A DNA stretch of 64,000 nt from Planctomycetia bacterium (lineage in GTDB: Bacteria; Planctomycetota; Phycisphaerae; Phycisphaerales; SM1A02), in the NCBI GenBank assembly GCA_005776885.1, contig SXOD01000050.1:1-64000 (forward strand), written 5' to 3'. The position numbers and the translations under genes were made by a program. Below, piece after piece: positions 8,221-18,203 of the stretch (position 1 is its first letter; each line of letters begins with the position of its first letter). The notes beneath the pieces were generated by a model. The model was not told the DNA's origin. It did not search any database and saw nothing but the letters and a program-made list of their open reading frames with translations.

Positions 8221-9200
8221 ATGGCGAGGGATGTTGACGAACTGGATGATGAACTCCTCCGCGTGGCGTGCGCCTGTGGGTCAGCCACCGGAATAGGGCC
8301 TGTCACTTGGGGAAGGCTGTTGGCGCGGGGCTTGGATGCTGGATGGTTGGCGCGCGCCGAGGCCGGCGCACTGGCGGAGGCCGCTGAAGTCCCCATGGCC
8401 CGGGCGCACCGCATGCTGGAGGCCGTCCGCATGGTCGACCCAGTCGCGGAGCGGGTCGCGATGCGGGAGCACGGCGTACGTGGCGTCGTGCTGGGCGACG
8501 CGGACTACCCCACCCGCCTGGCGGCCACGCACGATCCGCCGGCCATGCTCTGGGTTCGAGGGGACTGGGGATCGATGGACTGGGAGGACTGGTGGGTGGC
8601 GATCGTCGGCAGTCGCGAGGCGACATCTGGTGGCCAGGCCATCGCGTTCGAGTGGGCGCGTGCGCTGGGTGATGCCAGCTGCAACATCATCTCCGGCGGT
8701 GCACGCGGCATCGATGCCGCGGCCCACCGGGGTGCACTTGCCATCCGCATTCCCACGGTGGCGATCCTCGGCTGCGGGCTTGGCGTCTGCTATCCGGCGG
8801 AACATGGCGAGCTGTTCCAGTCGATCGTCGCGTCAGGTGGGTCGATCCTCAGCGAACTCCCCATGACTGCGCCACCGCTGGGCCACCACTTCCCACGGCG
8901 GAACCGAATCCTCGCGGCCCTCGCCGACGCGACGGTCGTCGTGGAAGCTCGCATCCGCTCAGGCGCGATGGTGACCGCTCGAATGGCGTGCGACCTCGGG
9001 AGGGAAGTCTGCTGCGTTCCCGGGCGCCCGGCGGACGTGAACGCCGAGGGCTGCCTGGTGGCGATCCGAGAGGGCTGGGCTTCCCTCGCTCGAGGGCCTG
9101 ACGACGTCTTGGAGGCCCTCCGGGCCCATGTCTGGCGCTCCATTCCGGCCAAATGGGGTGGGGAACGGGTAGATTCCACCCCTTCCCCTCCACCACGCGC

Positions 9201-9204
<4 letters not shown>
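8221..9204 (+). CDS. dprA: DNA processing protein DprA
   Basis: A 327-residue DprA/Smf protein, which loads RecA onto incoming single-stranded DNA during natural transformation. The Rossmann-like core shows [41 protein letters not shown] and the conserved [12 protein letters not shown] followed by [17 protein letters not shown] helical N-terminal domain precedes it; the C-terminal winged-helix domain appears short or absent. ATG 8221 is chosen because a TACTGT hexamer ends exactly six bases upstream (8209-8214), suggesting a leaderless transcript. The stop overlaps the guaA start (ATGA). Confidence 0.93.
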
Positions 9205-10845
<1,641 letters not shown>

Positions 10846-10900
10846 CGGGGACACCGTGGCGGAGGCCGGTCGCGCCGTGCCGGATCGCTATTCTCCTCGC

Positions 10901-11173
10901 ATGCCTGATGTCCGCCGCAAGGGCCACGCGCTCCGCCTTTTCTTCTTCAACGCCGTCCTCTTCCTCGTCCTTGGCGCATTCGCCGGGTTCGAGATGGATG
11001 ATTTCCTGCCCGACGCCGGGAAGGTGGCCGTGCTGGCGTTCGTGCTTCCGCTGGCCCTGGCCGTGGTGGCGACCTGGTGGCACCTCAAGCAGGGTCGATG
11101 GACCAACGCCGACGACATGAGCGAGCGGATGGTGCACCCGGGTCGTGACCCGCATTCCGGGCGCAAGGCGTGA
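10901..11173 (+). CDS. Small two-helix membrane protein
   Basis: A 90-residue protein of unknown function. A basic N-terminus (PDVRRKGHALR) precedes two hydrophobic segments (LFFFNAVLFLVLGAFAGF and VAVLAFVLPLALAVVATWW) and a charged tail, so both ends are probably cytoplasmic. The start at ATG 10901 is supported by a TATTCT hexamer at 10889-10894 that ends exactly six bases upstream. The stop overlaps the GTG start of the next gene. Confidence 0.65.
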   Translation: MPDVRRKGHALRLFFFNAVLFLVLGAFAGFEMDDFLPDAGKVAVLAFVLPLALAVVATWWHLKQGRWTNADDMSERMVHPGRDPHSGRKA

Positions 11174-12129
11174 CGACGCGCCGGGAATGGATCGGCGGCG
11201 CGTTCTCCGCGGCCGCCGCCGCCGCCGCCGCCACGAGTGCGAAGACCTTCGCCGGAAGGTGGAACCCAGTGCAGGGCGCCGCGCCGAAGGAGCAGGAACG
11301 GACGACGTCGAGCCAAGCCCGCAATCGAATCTCGCTGGCGCAGTGGAGCCTTCACCGCGCCATTGCGGGAGGGTCGATCGACCCCGTGGACTTCCCGACG
11401 ATGGCCAAGCGCGACTACGGCATCAGCGGCGTGGAGTACGTGAATTCCTTCTACCGGTCGCAGATGGGGGACGCATCGGGATTGGCTGCGTCACTCAAGA
11501 AGCGCTGCACCGATGCCGGCGTCACCAGCGTCCTCATCATGTGCGATGGGGAGGGTGACTTGGGTGCGCCCGACGCCAAGGCTCGGGGGACGGCGGTGGA
11601 GAATCACCTCAAGTGGCTCGAGCTGGCTCAATCGCTTGGGTGCCATTCGATTCGCGTGAACGCGAAGAGCGACGGCACGCCGGAAGAGCAAGCGAAGTTG
11701 GCGGCCGATGGACTGCGGGCGCTCAGCGAGCGAGCGGCGGGCTTTGGCCAGGATGTCATCGTGGAAAACCACGGGGGCCTTTCCAGCCACGGCGACTGGC
11801 TGTCGGGCGTGATCCGATCCGTGGGGCTTCCCAACTGCGGCACGCTCCCGGATTTTGGCAACTTCTACGAGTACGACCGATACCAAGGGGTGCGCGACCT
11901 GATGCCGTACGCCAAGGGAGTCAGCGCGAAGAGCTACGACTTCTCGGTGGACGCGGCTGGAGCCGTCGCCGCCGAGACGAAGATCGACTTCACGCAGATG
12001 CTGTCGATTGTCCGTGAGGCCAAGTATGCCGGCTGGATCGGCATCGAGTACGAGGGAAATCGGATGAGCGAGCCCGATGGGATCAAGGCCACGCGCGACC
12101 TGCTGGTGAAGCTTGGGTGCGTCGTCTGA
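11170..12129 (+). CDS. Exported sugar phosphate isomerase/epimerase-like TIM-barrel protein
   Basis: A 319-residue protein of the xylose isomerase-like TIM-barrel family (AP endonuclease 2 superfamily), common in planctomycetes. The N-terminus TRREWIGGAF plus an Ala run (12-21, from a GCC trinucleotide tract) looks like a Tat signal. The barrel begins at about residue 53 (ISLAQWSLHRAI); metal-ligand-type stretches are VENHGGLS, LPDFGNFY and the terminal GWIGIEYEG. The GTG start overlaps the previous stop (GTGA). Substrate unknown; probably a periplasmic carbohydrate isomerase, as an inference. Confidence 0.75.
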   Translation: MTTRREWIGGAFSAAAAAAAATSAKTFAGRWNPVQGAAPKEQERTTSSQARNRISLAQWSLHRAIAGGSIDPVDFPTMAKRDYGISGVEYVNSFYRSQMGDASGLAASLKKRCTDAGVTSVLIMCDGEGDLGAPDAKARGTAVENHLKWLELAQSLGCHSIRVNAKSDGTPEEQAKLAADGLRALSERAAGFGQDVIVENHGGLSSHGDWLSGVIRSVGLPNCGTLPDFGNFYEYDRYQGVRDLMPYAKGVSAKSYDFSVDAAGAVAAETKIDFTQMLSIVREAKYAGWIGIEYEGNRMSEPDGIKATRDLLVKLGCVV

Positions 12130-12194
12130 GGCTCGTTGGATCATGCCTGCGGAGCGTCGATCGTCGGACACGCCCCTATACTCGCCCCTCACCC

Positions 12195-13304
12195 ATGCCA
12201 TCCACGGCTGAGCCCAAGTCACTGCCAATGAACCCGACGAATGCGCCGAAGTCGCCCGCCGTGACGCCGAGGACGGGAGCCATCCTCGTGACGGGCGCCG
12301 GCGGGGAGATGGGGCACGCCCTCTTGCGCGCGCTCCACGAGCGATACGGCGTGGATCGACCCATCATCGGCTTCGACCTTCGACCGTTGGACCAGGCGTC
12401 GTCGTCGCACTGCACGCACGCCGTCGCGGGGGATGTTGCTGACGCCGCCGTCGCGGCGAGCCTCTTTGACCCCGCGTTGGCCGGGCGGGAGATCGATGAA
12501 GTGTGGCACCTGGCCGCGCTCCTCTCCACGCGCAGCGAGCGTGATCCCGCACTGGCGTTCAAGGTCAATCTCGGCGGGAGCGCGCAGCTCCTGGAGCTGG
12601 CGGCGCAGTCGGGCACTCGGCGCGGGACGCCGACGCTCTTCATGTTCCCGTCAACGATCGCCGTGTACGGCATGCCGTCGCTGGAGGTGAAGCGGGCCGC
12701 GGGGGCGATTCGCGAGGACCAGTTCACGCAGTCCGCGACGGTGTATGGCGTGCACAAGCACGCGGTGGAAGAGCTGGGCCGGTACGCGAGCACCACCTAC
12801 CGGATGCTGGATGCCCAGCGTCCGGCCGCGGGCGTGCTGGACTTCCGCGCGATCCGATTCCCCGGGATCATTTCCGCCGACACGGTTCCCACCGGCGGCA
12901 CCAGCGACTATGGCCCCGAGATGCTTCACGCCGCCGCGCAGGGCAAGCCATACGAGTGCTTCGTGCGGGCGGACTCGCGCATCCCGTTCATGACGATGCC
13001 CGATGCCGTGCGCTCGATCATGGAGCTGGCCGCCACGCCCCGGGACCGGCTCTCGCGCACCGCCTACAACGTTTCCGCCTTCGCGCCAAGCGCCGAGGAA
13101 ATCGCGGCGCAGGTCAGGGTCCTGTTTCCCCAGGCCCGGATCAGCTACGCGCCCAACCTGCTTCGCCAGCGAATCGTCGACTCGTGGCCGGAGGATTGCG
13201 ATGACTCGGCCGCCCGTCGCGACTGGGGCTGGTCACACGAGCACGACTTGCCGGGTGCCTTCCGCGCCTACCTCGGCCCGGTCGTGTGCGCTCGGTACGC
13301 GTGA
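12195..13304 (+). CDS. NAD-dependent epimerase-type dehydrogenase, probably SDR L-threonine 3-dehydrogenase
   Basis: A 369-residue extended SDR protein. The nucleotide-binding motif is VTGAGGEMG near residue 37. The catalytic region has FPSTIAVYG and the YxxxK motif as YGVHK. FRAIRFPGIISADTVPTGGTSDY fits the SDR-type threonine dehydrogenases, which oxidise L-threonine to 2-amino-3-ketobutyrate. Support comes from the next gene, Kbl, which uses that product. A TATACT hexamer (12177-12182) lies 12 bases before the ATG, giving a very short leader. The first 30 residues are a poorly conserved Pro/Ala extension. The exact substrate is inferred from context. Confidence 0.78.
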   Translation: MPSTAEPKSLPMNPTNAPKSPAVTPRTGAILVTGAGGEMGHALLRALHERYGVDRPIIGFDLRPLDQASSSHCTHAVAGDVADAAVAASLFDPALAGREIDEVWHLAALLSTRSERDPALAFKVNLGGSAQLLELAAQSGTRRGTPTLFMFPSTIAVYGMPSLEVKRAAGAIREDQFTQSATVYGVHKHAVEELGRYASTTYRMLDAQRPAAGVLDFRAIRFPGIISADTVPTGGTSDYGPEMLHAAAQGKPYECFVRADSRIPFMTMPDAVRSIMELAATPRDRLSRTAYNVSAFAPSAEEIAAQVRVLFPQARISYAPNLLRQRIVDSWPEDCDDSAARRDWGWSHEHDLPGAFRAYLGPVVCARYA

Positions 13305-13326
13305 GCGTCCAACTACCATCGCGGGA

Positions 13327-14559
13327 ATGACCACGGTGGCCGCATCGACCTCCCCAGCCGCGTTTGACGCGCGGACCGACAACACGCTCTCGCAGCTGCG
13401 CCAGGCCGGCCAGATCAAGCACCTGCAGGTGATCGAGGGGCCGATGGACGCCACCGTGCGCCTGCGCGGCCACGGCGAAGTCGCCTGCTTCTGCTCCAAC
13501 AACTACCTCGGCCTGGCCAACCACCCCGAGGTCGTCCAGGCTGCGCACGATGGCATCACCCGGTACGGCGCGGGCACGGCCAGCGTCCGGTTCATCTGCG
13601 GGACCTTTGAGTGCCACGAGCAGCTGGAGCGCCGCATCGCGCGGTTCTACGGCGTCGAATCCGCGTACACCTTCGTCTCGTGCTGGAACGCCAATGAGGC
13701 GATCTTTCCCACGCTGTGCGAGCCCGGCGACATCATCATCTCGGACGAGCTGAACCATGCGTCGATCATCGACTCGATCCGCCTGGCGGCGGTCATCAAG
13801 AAGGGGCTCCACAAGACCGTCTACAGGCACAATGACCTGGCGTCATTGCGGGAGCGGCTCGCCCAGGCGGCGGCCAATCCCGAGATCACCGGCACGGCGT
13901 GGGTGGTGACCGATGGCGTCTTCTCGATGGAGGGCGACATTGCCGACCTCCCGGCCATGCGGGCGCTGTGCGACGAGTTCGGCGCCAAGCTGGTGGTGGA
14001 TGACTCGCACGGCACTGGCGTGATGGGGAAGACCGGCCGCGGCACCCACGAGCACTGGGGGATGGACGGCACGCAGGTGGACTACTTCACCGGCACGCTG
14101 GGCAAGGCGCTTGGCGGGGCCGCGGGCGGGTATGTCGCCGGATCGCAGCGCGCGATCGAGTTGCTCGTCCAGCGTGGGCGGCCAACGCTCTTCTCCAATG
14201 CGTTGCCGTGCACCGTCGCGTGCAGCGCCGACAAGGCCATCGAAGTACTGATGCGAGAGCCCCAGCGCGTGCAGCGACTGCGCGACAATGTGGAGTACGC
14301 GCGCAACGGGATCCGTGCCGCCGGCTGGGATGTGCTCACCAGCCCGACGGCCATCTGCCCGATCATCGTCCACGAGACGGCGCGCGCGATCGCGCTCTCC
14401 AAGCGCCTCCTCGAGATGGGGGTGTTCGTGATCGGCTTCGGGTTCCCCGTCGTGGCCGAGGGCCACGCGCGCCTGCGCGTCCAGATTTCCGCGGCACACA
14501 CGACCGCGCACCTTGATGCGCTCATCGGCGCGCTCAGGAAGCTCAAGGCCGAGGCATGA
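13327..14559 (+). CDS. kbl: Glycine C-acetyltransferase (2-amino-3-ketobutyrate CoA ligase)
   Basis: A 410-residue PLP-dependent alpha-oxoamine synthase. It cleaves 2-amino-3-ketobutyrate with CoA into glycine and acetyl-CoA, completing threonine degradation. Family motifs are CSNNYLGLANHP, GTASVRFICGTFECHEQLE (typical of Kbl), DDSHGTGVMG and the PLP-lysine segment TGTLGKALGGAAGG with K260. ATG 13327 is chosen; TACCAT at 13314-13319 lies seven bases upstream. It follows the dehydrogenase by 22 bases and overlaps the next gene (ATGA). 8-Amino-7-oxononanoate synthase is less likely, since no biotin genes are nearby. Confidence 0.92.
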   Translation: MTTVAASTSPAAFDARTDNTLSQLRQAGQIKHLQVIEGPMDATVRLRGHGEVACFCSNNYLGLANHPEVVQAAHDGITRYGAGTASVRFICGTFECHEQLERRIARFYGVESAYTFVSCWNANEAIFPTLCEPGDIIISDELNHASIIDSIRLAAVIKKGLHKTVYRHNDLASLRERLAQAAANPEITGTAWVVTDGVFSMEGDIADLPAMRALCDEFGAKLVVDDSHGTGVMGKTGRGTHEHWGMDGTQVDYFTGTLGKALGGAAGGYVAGSQRAIELLVQRGRPTLFSNALPCTVACSADKAIEVLMREPQRVQRLRDNVEYARNGIRAAGWDVLTSPTAICPIIVHETARAIALSKRLLEMGVFVIGFGFPVVAEGHARLRVQISAAHTTAHLDALIGALRKLKAEA

Positions 14560-16013
14560 TCCTCCGGCGACTTCACGACGACGCACTCGCGCAGACGACC
14601 TACCTCGTCGGATGCGAGGTCAGCCGGGAAGTCGTCGTGGTGGATCCCGAGCGTGACGCCGATCGGGTGACGGCGCTGGCGCGGCAGGAGGGGTGGTCGA
14701 TCATCGCGGCGATCGAGACGCATGTGCACGCCGACTTCGTGAGTGGGGTGCCTGCCCTGTGCAAGTGCGAAGGGATTCCCGCGTGGGTCTCAGGCGTGTG
14801 CGGCGAGCCGCGGTGGATTGGCGCGGTCGATGCGTCGGCGCGCGCTCGCATTCGATTGCTTCAGGATGGGGACGAACTCGCCGTCGGGGCCATCCGGCTG
14901 CGCGTGCTGCACACTCCTGGACACTCGCCCGAAGCGATCTCGCTGGCCGTGGTGGACGCGGCGGGGACCGTCCGCGCGCTGCTCACCGGCGACTTCCTCT
15001 TCGCCGGCGGCGTCGGGCGCCCTGATCTGGGTGCGCATCTGCGGGTGGAGGGGGCCGACCGGGTCGCGGCGGCCAAGACCATGCAGGCGGCGCTGGCTCG
15101 GCTGGGCGACCTGGGCGACGATGTCATGGTGTATCCCGGGCACACGGCGGGGAGCCCCTGCGGCCGGATGGTCGCTTCGATGCCCGTGACCAGGATGGGC
15201 ATCGAGCGACGGATCAACGGGACGCTCAAGTCCTGCGACGCTGACAGCGACGAGTTCGCGGAGAAAGTCCTCTCGGGACTCCCGGACCCGCCGGCGTACT
15301 TCGAGCGAGTCAAGCGGCTCAACATCTCTGGCGCGTGTAGCGCGGCCGGCGATGTCCCTCCCACGGCGCCCGCCCTGGATGCCGACGCCTTCCTCGCCGC
15401 GCTCGCGCGCCCCGCCAGCGTGGTGGTGGACTGCCGCACGTGGCCTCGATTCAACGAGGGATTCGTGCACGGCGCCATCAGTGCGCCGCTGGACAAGTTC
15501 TTCGCGGTGAGTGCCGGCAGTTACCTTGAGCCCGGTGACGAGGTGGTCCTGGTCTGCGCGCAACCCGAAGTCGACCGAGCCGTGCGGGCGCTGTGGCGAG
15601 TGGGAGTGGAGCACTTTGCGGGATGGCTCGATGGCGCCGCTTACGACGCAATCCCCGATCGACTGCTCCCGATCGAGGAGATCGAGGAAGTGTCCGCTCC
15701 GACGGCGCGGCATCGATGGGAGCTGGACGGTTGGCGATTCATCGATGTCCGCAACTGCGTGGAGTTTGAGCGAGGGCACTTGCCTGAAGCCACGTTCGCC
15801 CCGTTCACGCAGTTGCCCCAGCGATGTGCCGGGTGGGATCGATCCCAGCCGATCATCTGTTACTGCCGCTCCGGGAACCGGAGCGCGCGCGCCTGCTCCT
15901 ACCTGCGTCGACGCGGATTCACGGTCGCCAACCTTCGAGGCGGCTATTGGCCATGGGCGGGGCGTGGATTGCCGGTTGAATCAGGCGCCCCGGCTGGCTT
16001 GCCACGCTGCTGA
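14556..16013 (+). CDS. MBL-fold hydrolase/persulfide dioxygenase fused to two rhodanese domains
   Basis: A 485-residue sulfur-metabolism enzyme. Residues 1-240 are a metallo-beta-lactamase domain of the ETHE1/CstB-like type with ETHVHADFVSG, LHTPGHSPE, LTGDFLFAGGVGRPDL and VYPGHTAGSPCG. Two rhodanese domains follow. The first (about 278-380) has a modified loop, CAQPEVDR. The second (about 395-470) has the full active loop CYCRSGNRS with C437. The family oxidises persulfides and moves sulfane sulfur. The ATG overlaps the kbl stop, so it is probably translated with the threonine-degradation pair; that link is unexpected. The stop codon opens a 10-base tandem repeat. Confidence 0.88.
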   Translation: MILRRLHDDALAQTTYLVGCEVSREVVVVDPERDADRVTALARQEGWSIIAAIETHVHADFVSGVPALCKCEGIPAWVSGVCGEPRWIGAVDASARARIRLLQDGDELAVGAIRLRVLHTPGHSPEAISLAVVDAAGTVRALLTGDFLFAGGVGRPDLGAHLRVEGADRVAAAKTMQAALARLGDLGDDVMVYPGHTAGSPCGRMVASMPVTRMGIERRINGTLKSCDADSDEFAEKVLSGLPDPPAYFERVKRLNISGACSAAGDVPPTAPALDADAFLAALARPASVVVDCRTWPRFNEGFVHGAISAPLDKFFAVSAGSYLEPGDEVVLVCAQPEVDRAVRALWRVGVEHFAGWLDGAAYDAIPDRLLPIEEIEEVSAPTARHRWELDGWRFIDVRNCVEFERGHLPEATFAPFTQLPQRCAGWDRSQPIICYCRSGNRSARACSYLRRRGFTVANLRGGYWPWAGRGLPVESGAPAGLPRC

Positions 16014-16050
16014 CGCGCGGTGACGCGCGGTGACGCGCGGTGGCGCGCGG
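16011..16050 (+). repeat. 10-bp tandem repeat starting at the stop codon
   Basis: Three copies of TGACGCGCGG and one of TGGCGCGCGG. The first TGA is the stop codon of the MBL/rhodanese gene. It lies between that gene and the convergent mrp gene. The arrangement parallels the array at 6099-6148. Confidence 0.88.
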
Positions 16051-16071
16051 TGCCAGTGTCCCGCGCGGACT

Positions 16072-17172
16072 TCAGCTGACGCTGATCGTCGGCTGGAGGA
16101 GTCCGCCACCGGCCATCGTGGCGATCGACACCTGCGCGGCAAGCCGCTGGCAGAGGGCATCCAGGTTCTTGCCAAGTCCGGGCACCTCCCAGTTGGCCAG
16201 CGGTGTCCCCGCATCGGCATTCCTGCGAAGCTCCATGTGGATCGGGAGCTGGCCAAGGTAGGTGAGGCCCATCGACTGGGCCATCATCTCCGCACCGCCG
16301 CGACCGAAGAGGTCGTACTCCTTGCCGTCGTCACCGATGAAGTGCGACATGTTCTCGACGACGCCGAGGATCGGAACGCCCAGCTGCTCAAACATGCGCA
16401 CCGCGCGTCGCGCGTCATCCTGCGCCACCCGCTGTGGCGTGCACACGATCACCGCACCGGTGAGGGGGAGCAGTTGTGCCAGCGAGAGCGGGACGTCGCC
16501 TGTCCCCGGCGGCAAGTCCACGATCAGGTAGTCCAGCGCTCCCCACTCGGTCTGCGTGGCCAGCTGCGTGAATGCGCCGTGCGCCCGCGGGCCTCGCCAG
16601 ATGAGGGCCTTGTCGGGATCGACCAGCTTGCCGATCGACATGGACTTGATGCCATGGCGCTCGAAAGGAAGCAGTGTGTTGCCGCGCGCGCTCGCGCCGA
16701 CCTCGTCCAGCCCAAGCATGGTGGGAAGGCTTGGGCCGAAGATGTCGCCGTCGAGCAATCCAACGCTGGCGCCAAACTTCGCCAGGCCGACGGCCAGGTT
16801 TACGCTCACCGTGCTCTTGCCAACGCCACCCTTGCCCGCACCGACGGCGATCACGTGCTTGACATCGGGGAGTGGATTGCCGGCGTCGGTCACGCGTTGG
16901 TTGGCCTTGCGGACATCCGCGGTGAAGGTGATGTCGATCGCGGCGTCGGCCATGCCTTCGCCCATCGCCGCGGCGCGGATCGCGCGTTCGCAGTCGGACC
17001 GGATCTTGTCCTTCATCGGGCATGCGGGAGTGGTGAGCTCGATCCCCACGCTCACGCGTCGGCCGTCCACCTCCACGGACTTGACCATGTTGAGGGACAC
17101 CAGGTCCTTGCCCAGGTCTGGGTCCAAGACCGTGCTCAGGGCGGTTGTCACGATGTCCGGGGTGAGGCTCAT
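16072..17172 (-). CDS. mrp: Mrp/NBP35-family iron-sulfur cluster carrier ATPase
   Basis: A 366-residue P-loop ATPase of the Mrp/ApbC family, which carries Fe-S clusters to apoproteins. An N-terminal DUF59/MIP18-like domain (VTTALSTVLDPDLGKDLVSL) is followed by the deviant Walker A GAGKGGVGKST, then GLLDGDIFGPSLP and LIVDLPPGTGD. The usual CxxC after ENMS is absent: the sequence reads ENMSHFIGDDGKEYDLFG. ATG 17172 begins the conserved MSLTPD; an open extension upstream is not conserved-looking. It is convergent with the MBL/rhodanese gene. Confidence 0.9.
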   Translation of the reverse strand: MSLTPDIVTTALSTVLDPDLGKDLVSLNMVKSVEVDGRRVSVGIELTTPACPMKDKIRSDCERAIRAAAMGEGMADAAIDITFTADVRKANQRVTDAGNPLPDVKHVIAVGAGKGGVGKSTVSVNLAVGLAKFGASVGLLDGDIFGPSLPTMLGLDEVGASARGNTLLPFERHGIKSMSIGKLVDPDKALIWRGPRAHGAFTQLATQTEWGALDYLIVDLPPGTGDVPLSLAQLLPLTGAVIVCTPQRVAQDDARRAVRMFEQLGVPILGVVENMSHFIGDDGKEYDLFGRGGAEMMAQSMGLTYLGQLPIHMELRRNADAGTPLANWEVPGLGKNLDALCQRLAAQVSIATMAGGGLLQPTISVS

Positions 17173-17324
17173 GGGCGGCGTGCGGAGCCCCGGAATGTAG
17201 TTGATCGAGGGCAGCCTCCAAGTGCCGGCGTGGAATGCGCCATTTTGCGCCCCTTCGTGTCCCGTACCGCTGTCCATGGGAGAATCTCCGAAGTACGCCG
17301 ACACTCCGTCGGCAAGGAGAACCA

Positions 17325-18044
17325 ATGAATCGACTGAACACAATCATCTCTCTCGCGACGACCCTGTTCCTCGGGATGGCCGTCGCCGTGGCTCAGGATG
17401 CCCCCGCGGGCGATGCTCCCAAGGGTCCACCACCGACCGGCGCCAAGGGCGGACAGGACGGTCAGAAGGGACAGCAGGGCGACCGCCCGCGCGACAAGGC
17501 CAAGCGTGGCGATCGTCAGGGTCCCGGTGGGCCGGGCGGCGACATGATGGGCCGGATGGGTGGCGCCATGCAGGAACTCGAGATGGCTCGTGCCGCGCTC
17601 GCCGCGGTCCAGCCGCCACTGAGCACCGAGCAGCAGGCGGAGGTGGACGCTGCCCGCGAGTCGTTCAAGGCCGAGATGGAGACGTGGCGTGCCGCGAACG
17701 AAGAGAAGATGCGTGACCTCATGAAGCAGATCCGCGAGGCTGGTGGCATGGACCCCGAGCTCATGGACAAGATGAAGGCCATGAAGGAGAGCGCCCCGAA
17801 CGCGCAGGCAGCGTTCGACAAGGTTCGAAATGTCCTGAGCCCGGAGCAGCAGAAGTCGTTCGATGACGGCCTCGCGAAGCAGCGGGAGTCGGCCAAGAGC
17901 AAGCGCGGCGGCGACCGGCAAGGCAAGGACGGCAAGGACGGCAAGGGCGGAAACTCGGATCGCCCGCAGCGTCCTGGCAAGGGCAAGGACGGCGCCCCGC
18001 CGCCGCCGCCAGCCGGGGGTGACAAGCCGGTCTTTGACGACTGA
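17325..18044 (+). CDS. Secreted Spy/LTXXQ-like protein rich in charged low-complexity sequence
   Basis: A 239-residue exported protein. A signal peptide (MNRLNTIISLATTLFLGMAVAVAQ) is followed by a Gly/Lys/Asp/Gln-rich linker, a helical core (LSTEQQAEVDAARESFKAEM and LSPEQQKSFDDGLAK) resembling the LTxxQ repeats of Spy/CpxP-type periplasmic chaperones, and a Lys/Gly tail ending PPPPPAGGDKPVFDD. It has a clear Shine-Dalgarno, AAGGAG (17314-17319), about five bases before the ATG. The periplasmic chaperone or stress role is an inference from the two LS(T/P)EQQ helices. Confidence 0.7.
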   Translation: MNRLNTIISLATTLFLGMAVAVAQDAPAGDAPKGPPPTGAKGGQDGQKGQQGDRPRDKAKRGDRQGPGGPGGDMMGRMGGAMQELEMARAALAAVQPPLSTEQQAEVDAARESFKAEMETWRAANEEKMRDLMKQIREAGGMDPELMDKMKAMKESAPNAQAAFDKVRNVLSPEQQKSFDDGLAKQRESAKSKRGGDRQGKDGKDGKGGNSDRPQRPGKGKDGAPPPPPAGGDKPVFDD

Positions 18045-18059
18045 GTGGCGTCGAGGCTT

Positions 18060-18118
18060 CCCCGTTGGGCTGATCAGAATCGACCAAAAAAACGTCGAAT
18101 CTGATCAATCCAACGGGG
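18060..18118. terminator. Long hairpin between convergent genes, possible bidirectional terminator
   Basis: Two 25-base arms, 18060-18084 and 18094-18118, pair with three mismatches around a CAAAAAAAC loop. The outer ends are CCCCGTTGG and CCAACGGGG. It sits 15 bases after the Spy-like gene and before the convergent pseudopilin gene. It lacks a downstream T-run, so terminator function is inferred from position. Confidence 0.6.
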
Positions 18119-18200
18119 GAGGGGCGGGGAGGGGCGGGGAGGGACGGCGCGGACGGCGCGCACGCCGCGGACGGCGCGGCCGGCGCGGCGGGCGCGGGGG
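18115..18200. repeat. GC-rich short tandem repeat tract
   Basis: Degenerate 10-base repeats: GGGGAGGGGC-type units pass into GGACGGCGCG-type units, almost entirely G and C. It fills the rest of the gap between the hairpin and the end of the pseudopilin gene. Confidence 0.7.
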
Positions 18201-18203
18201 GCC

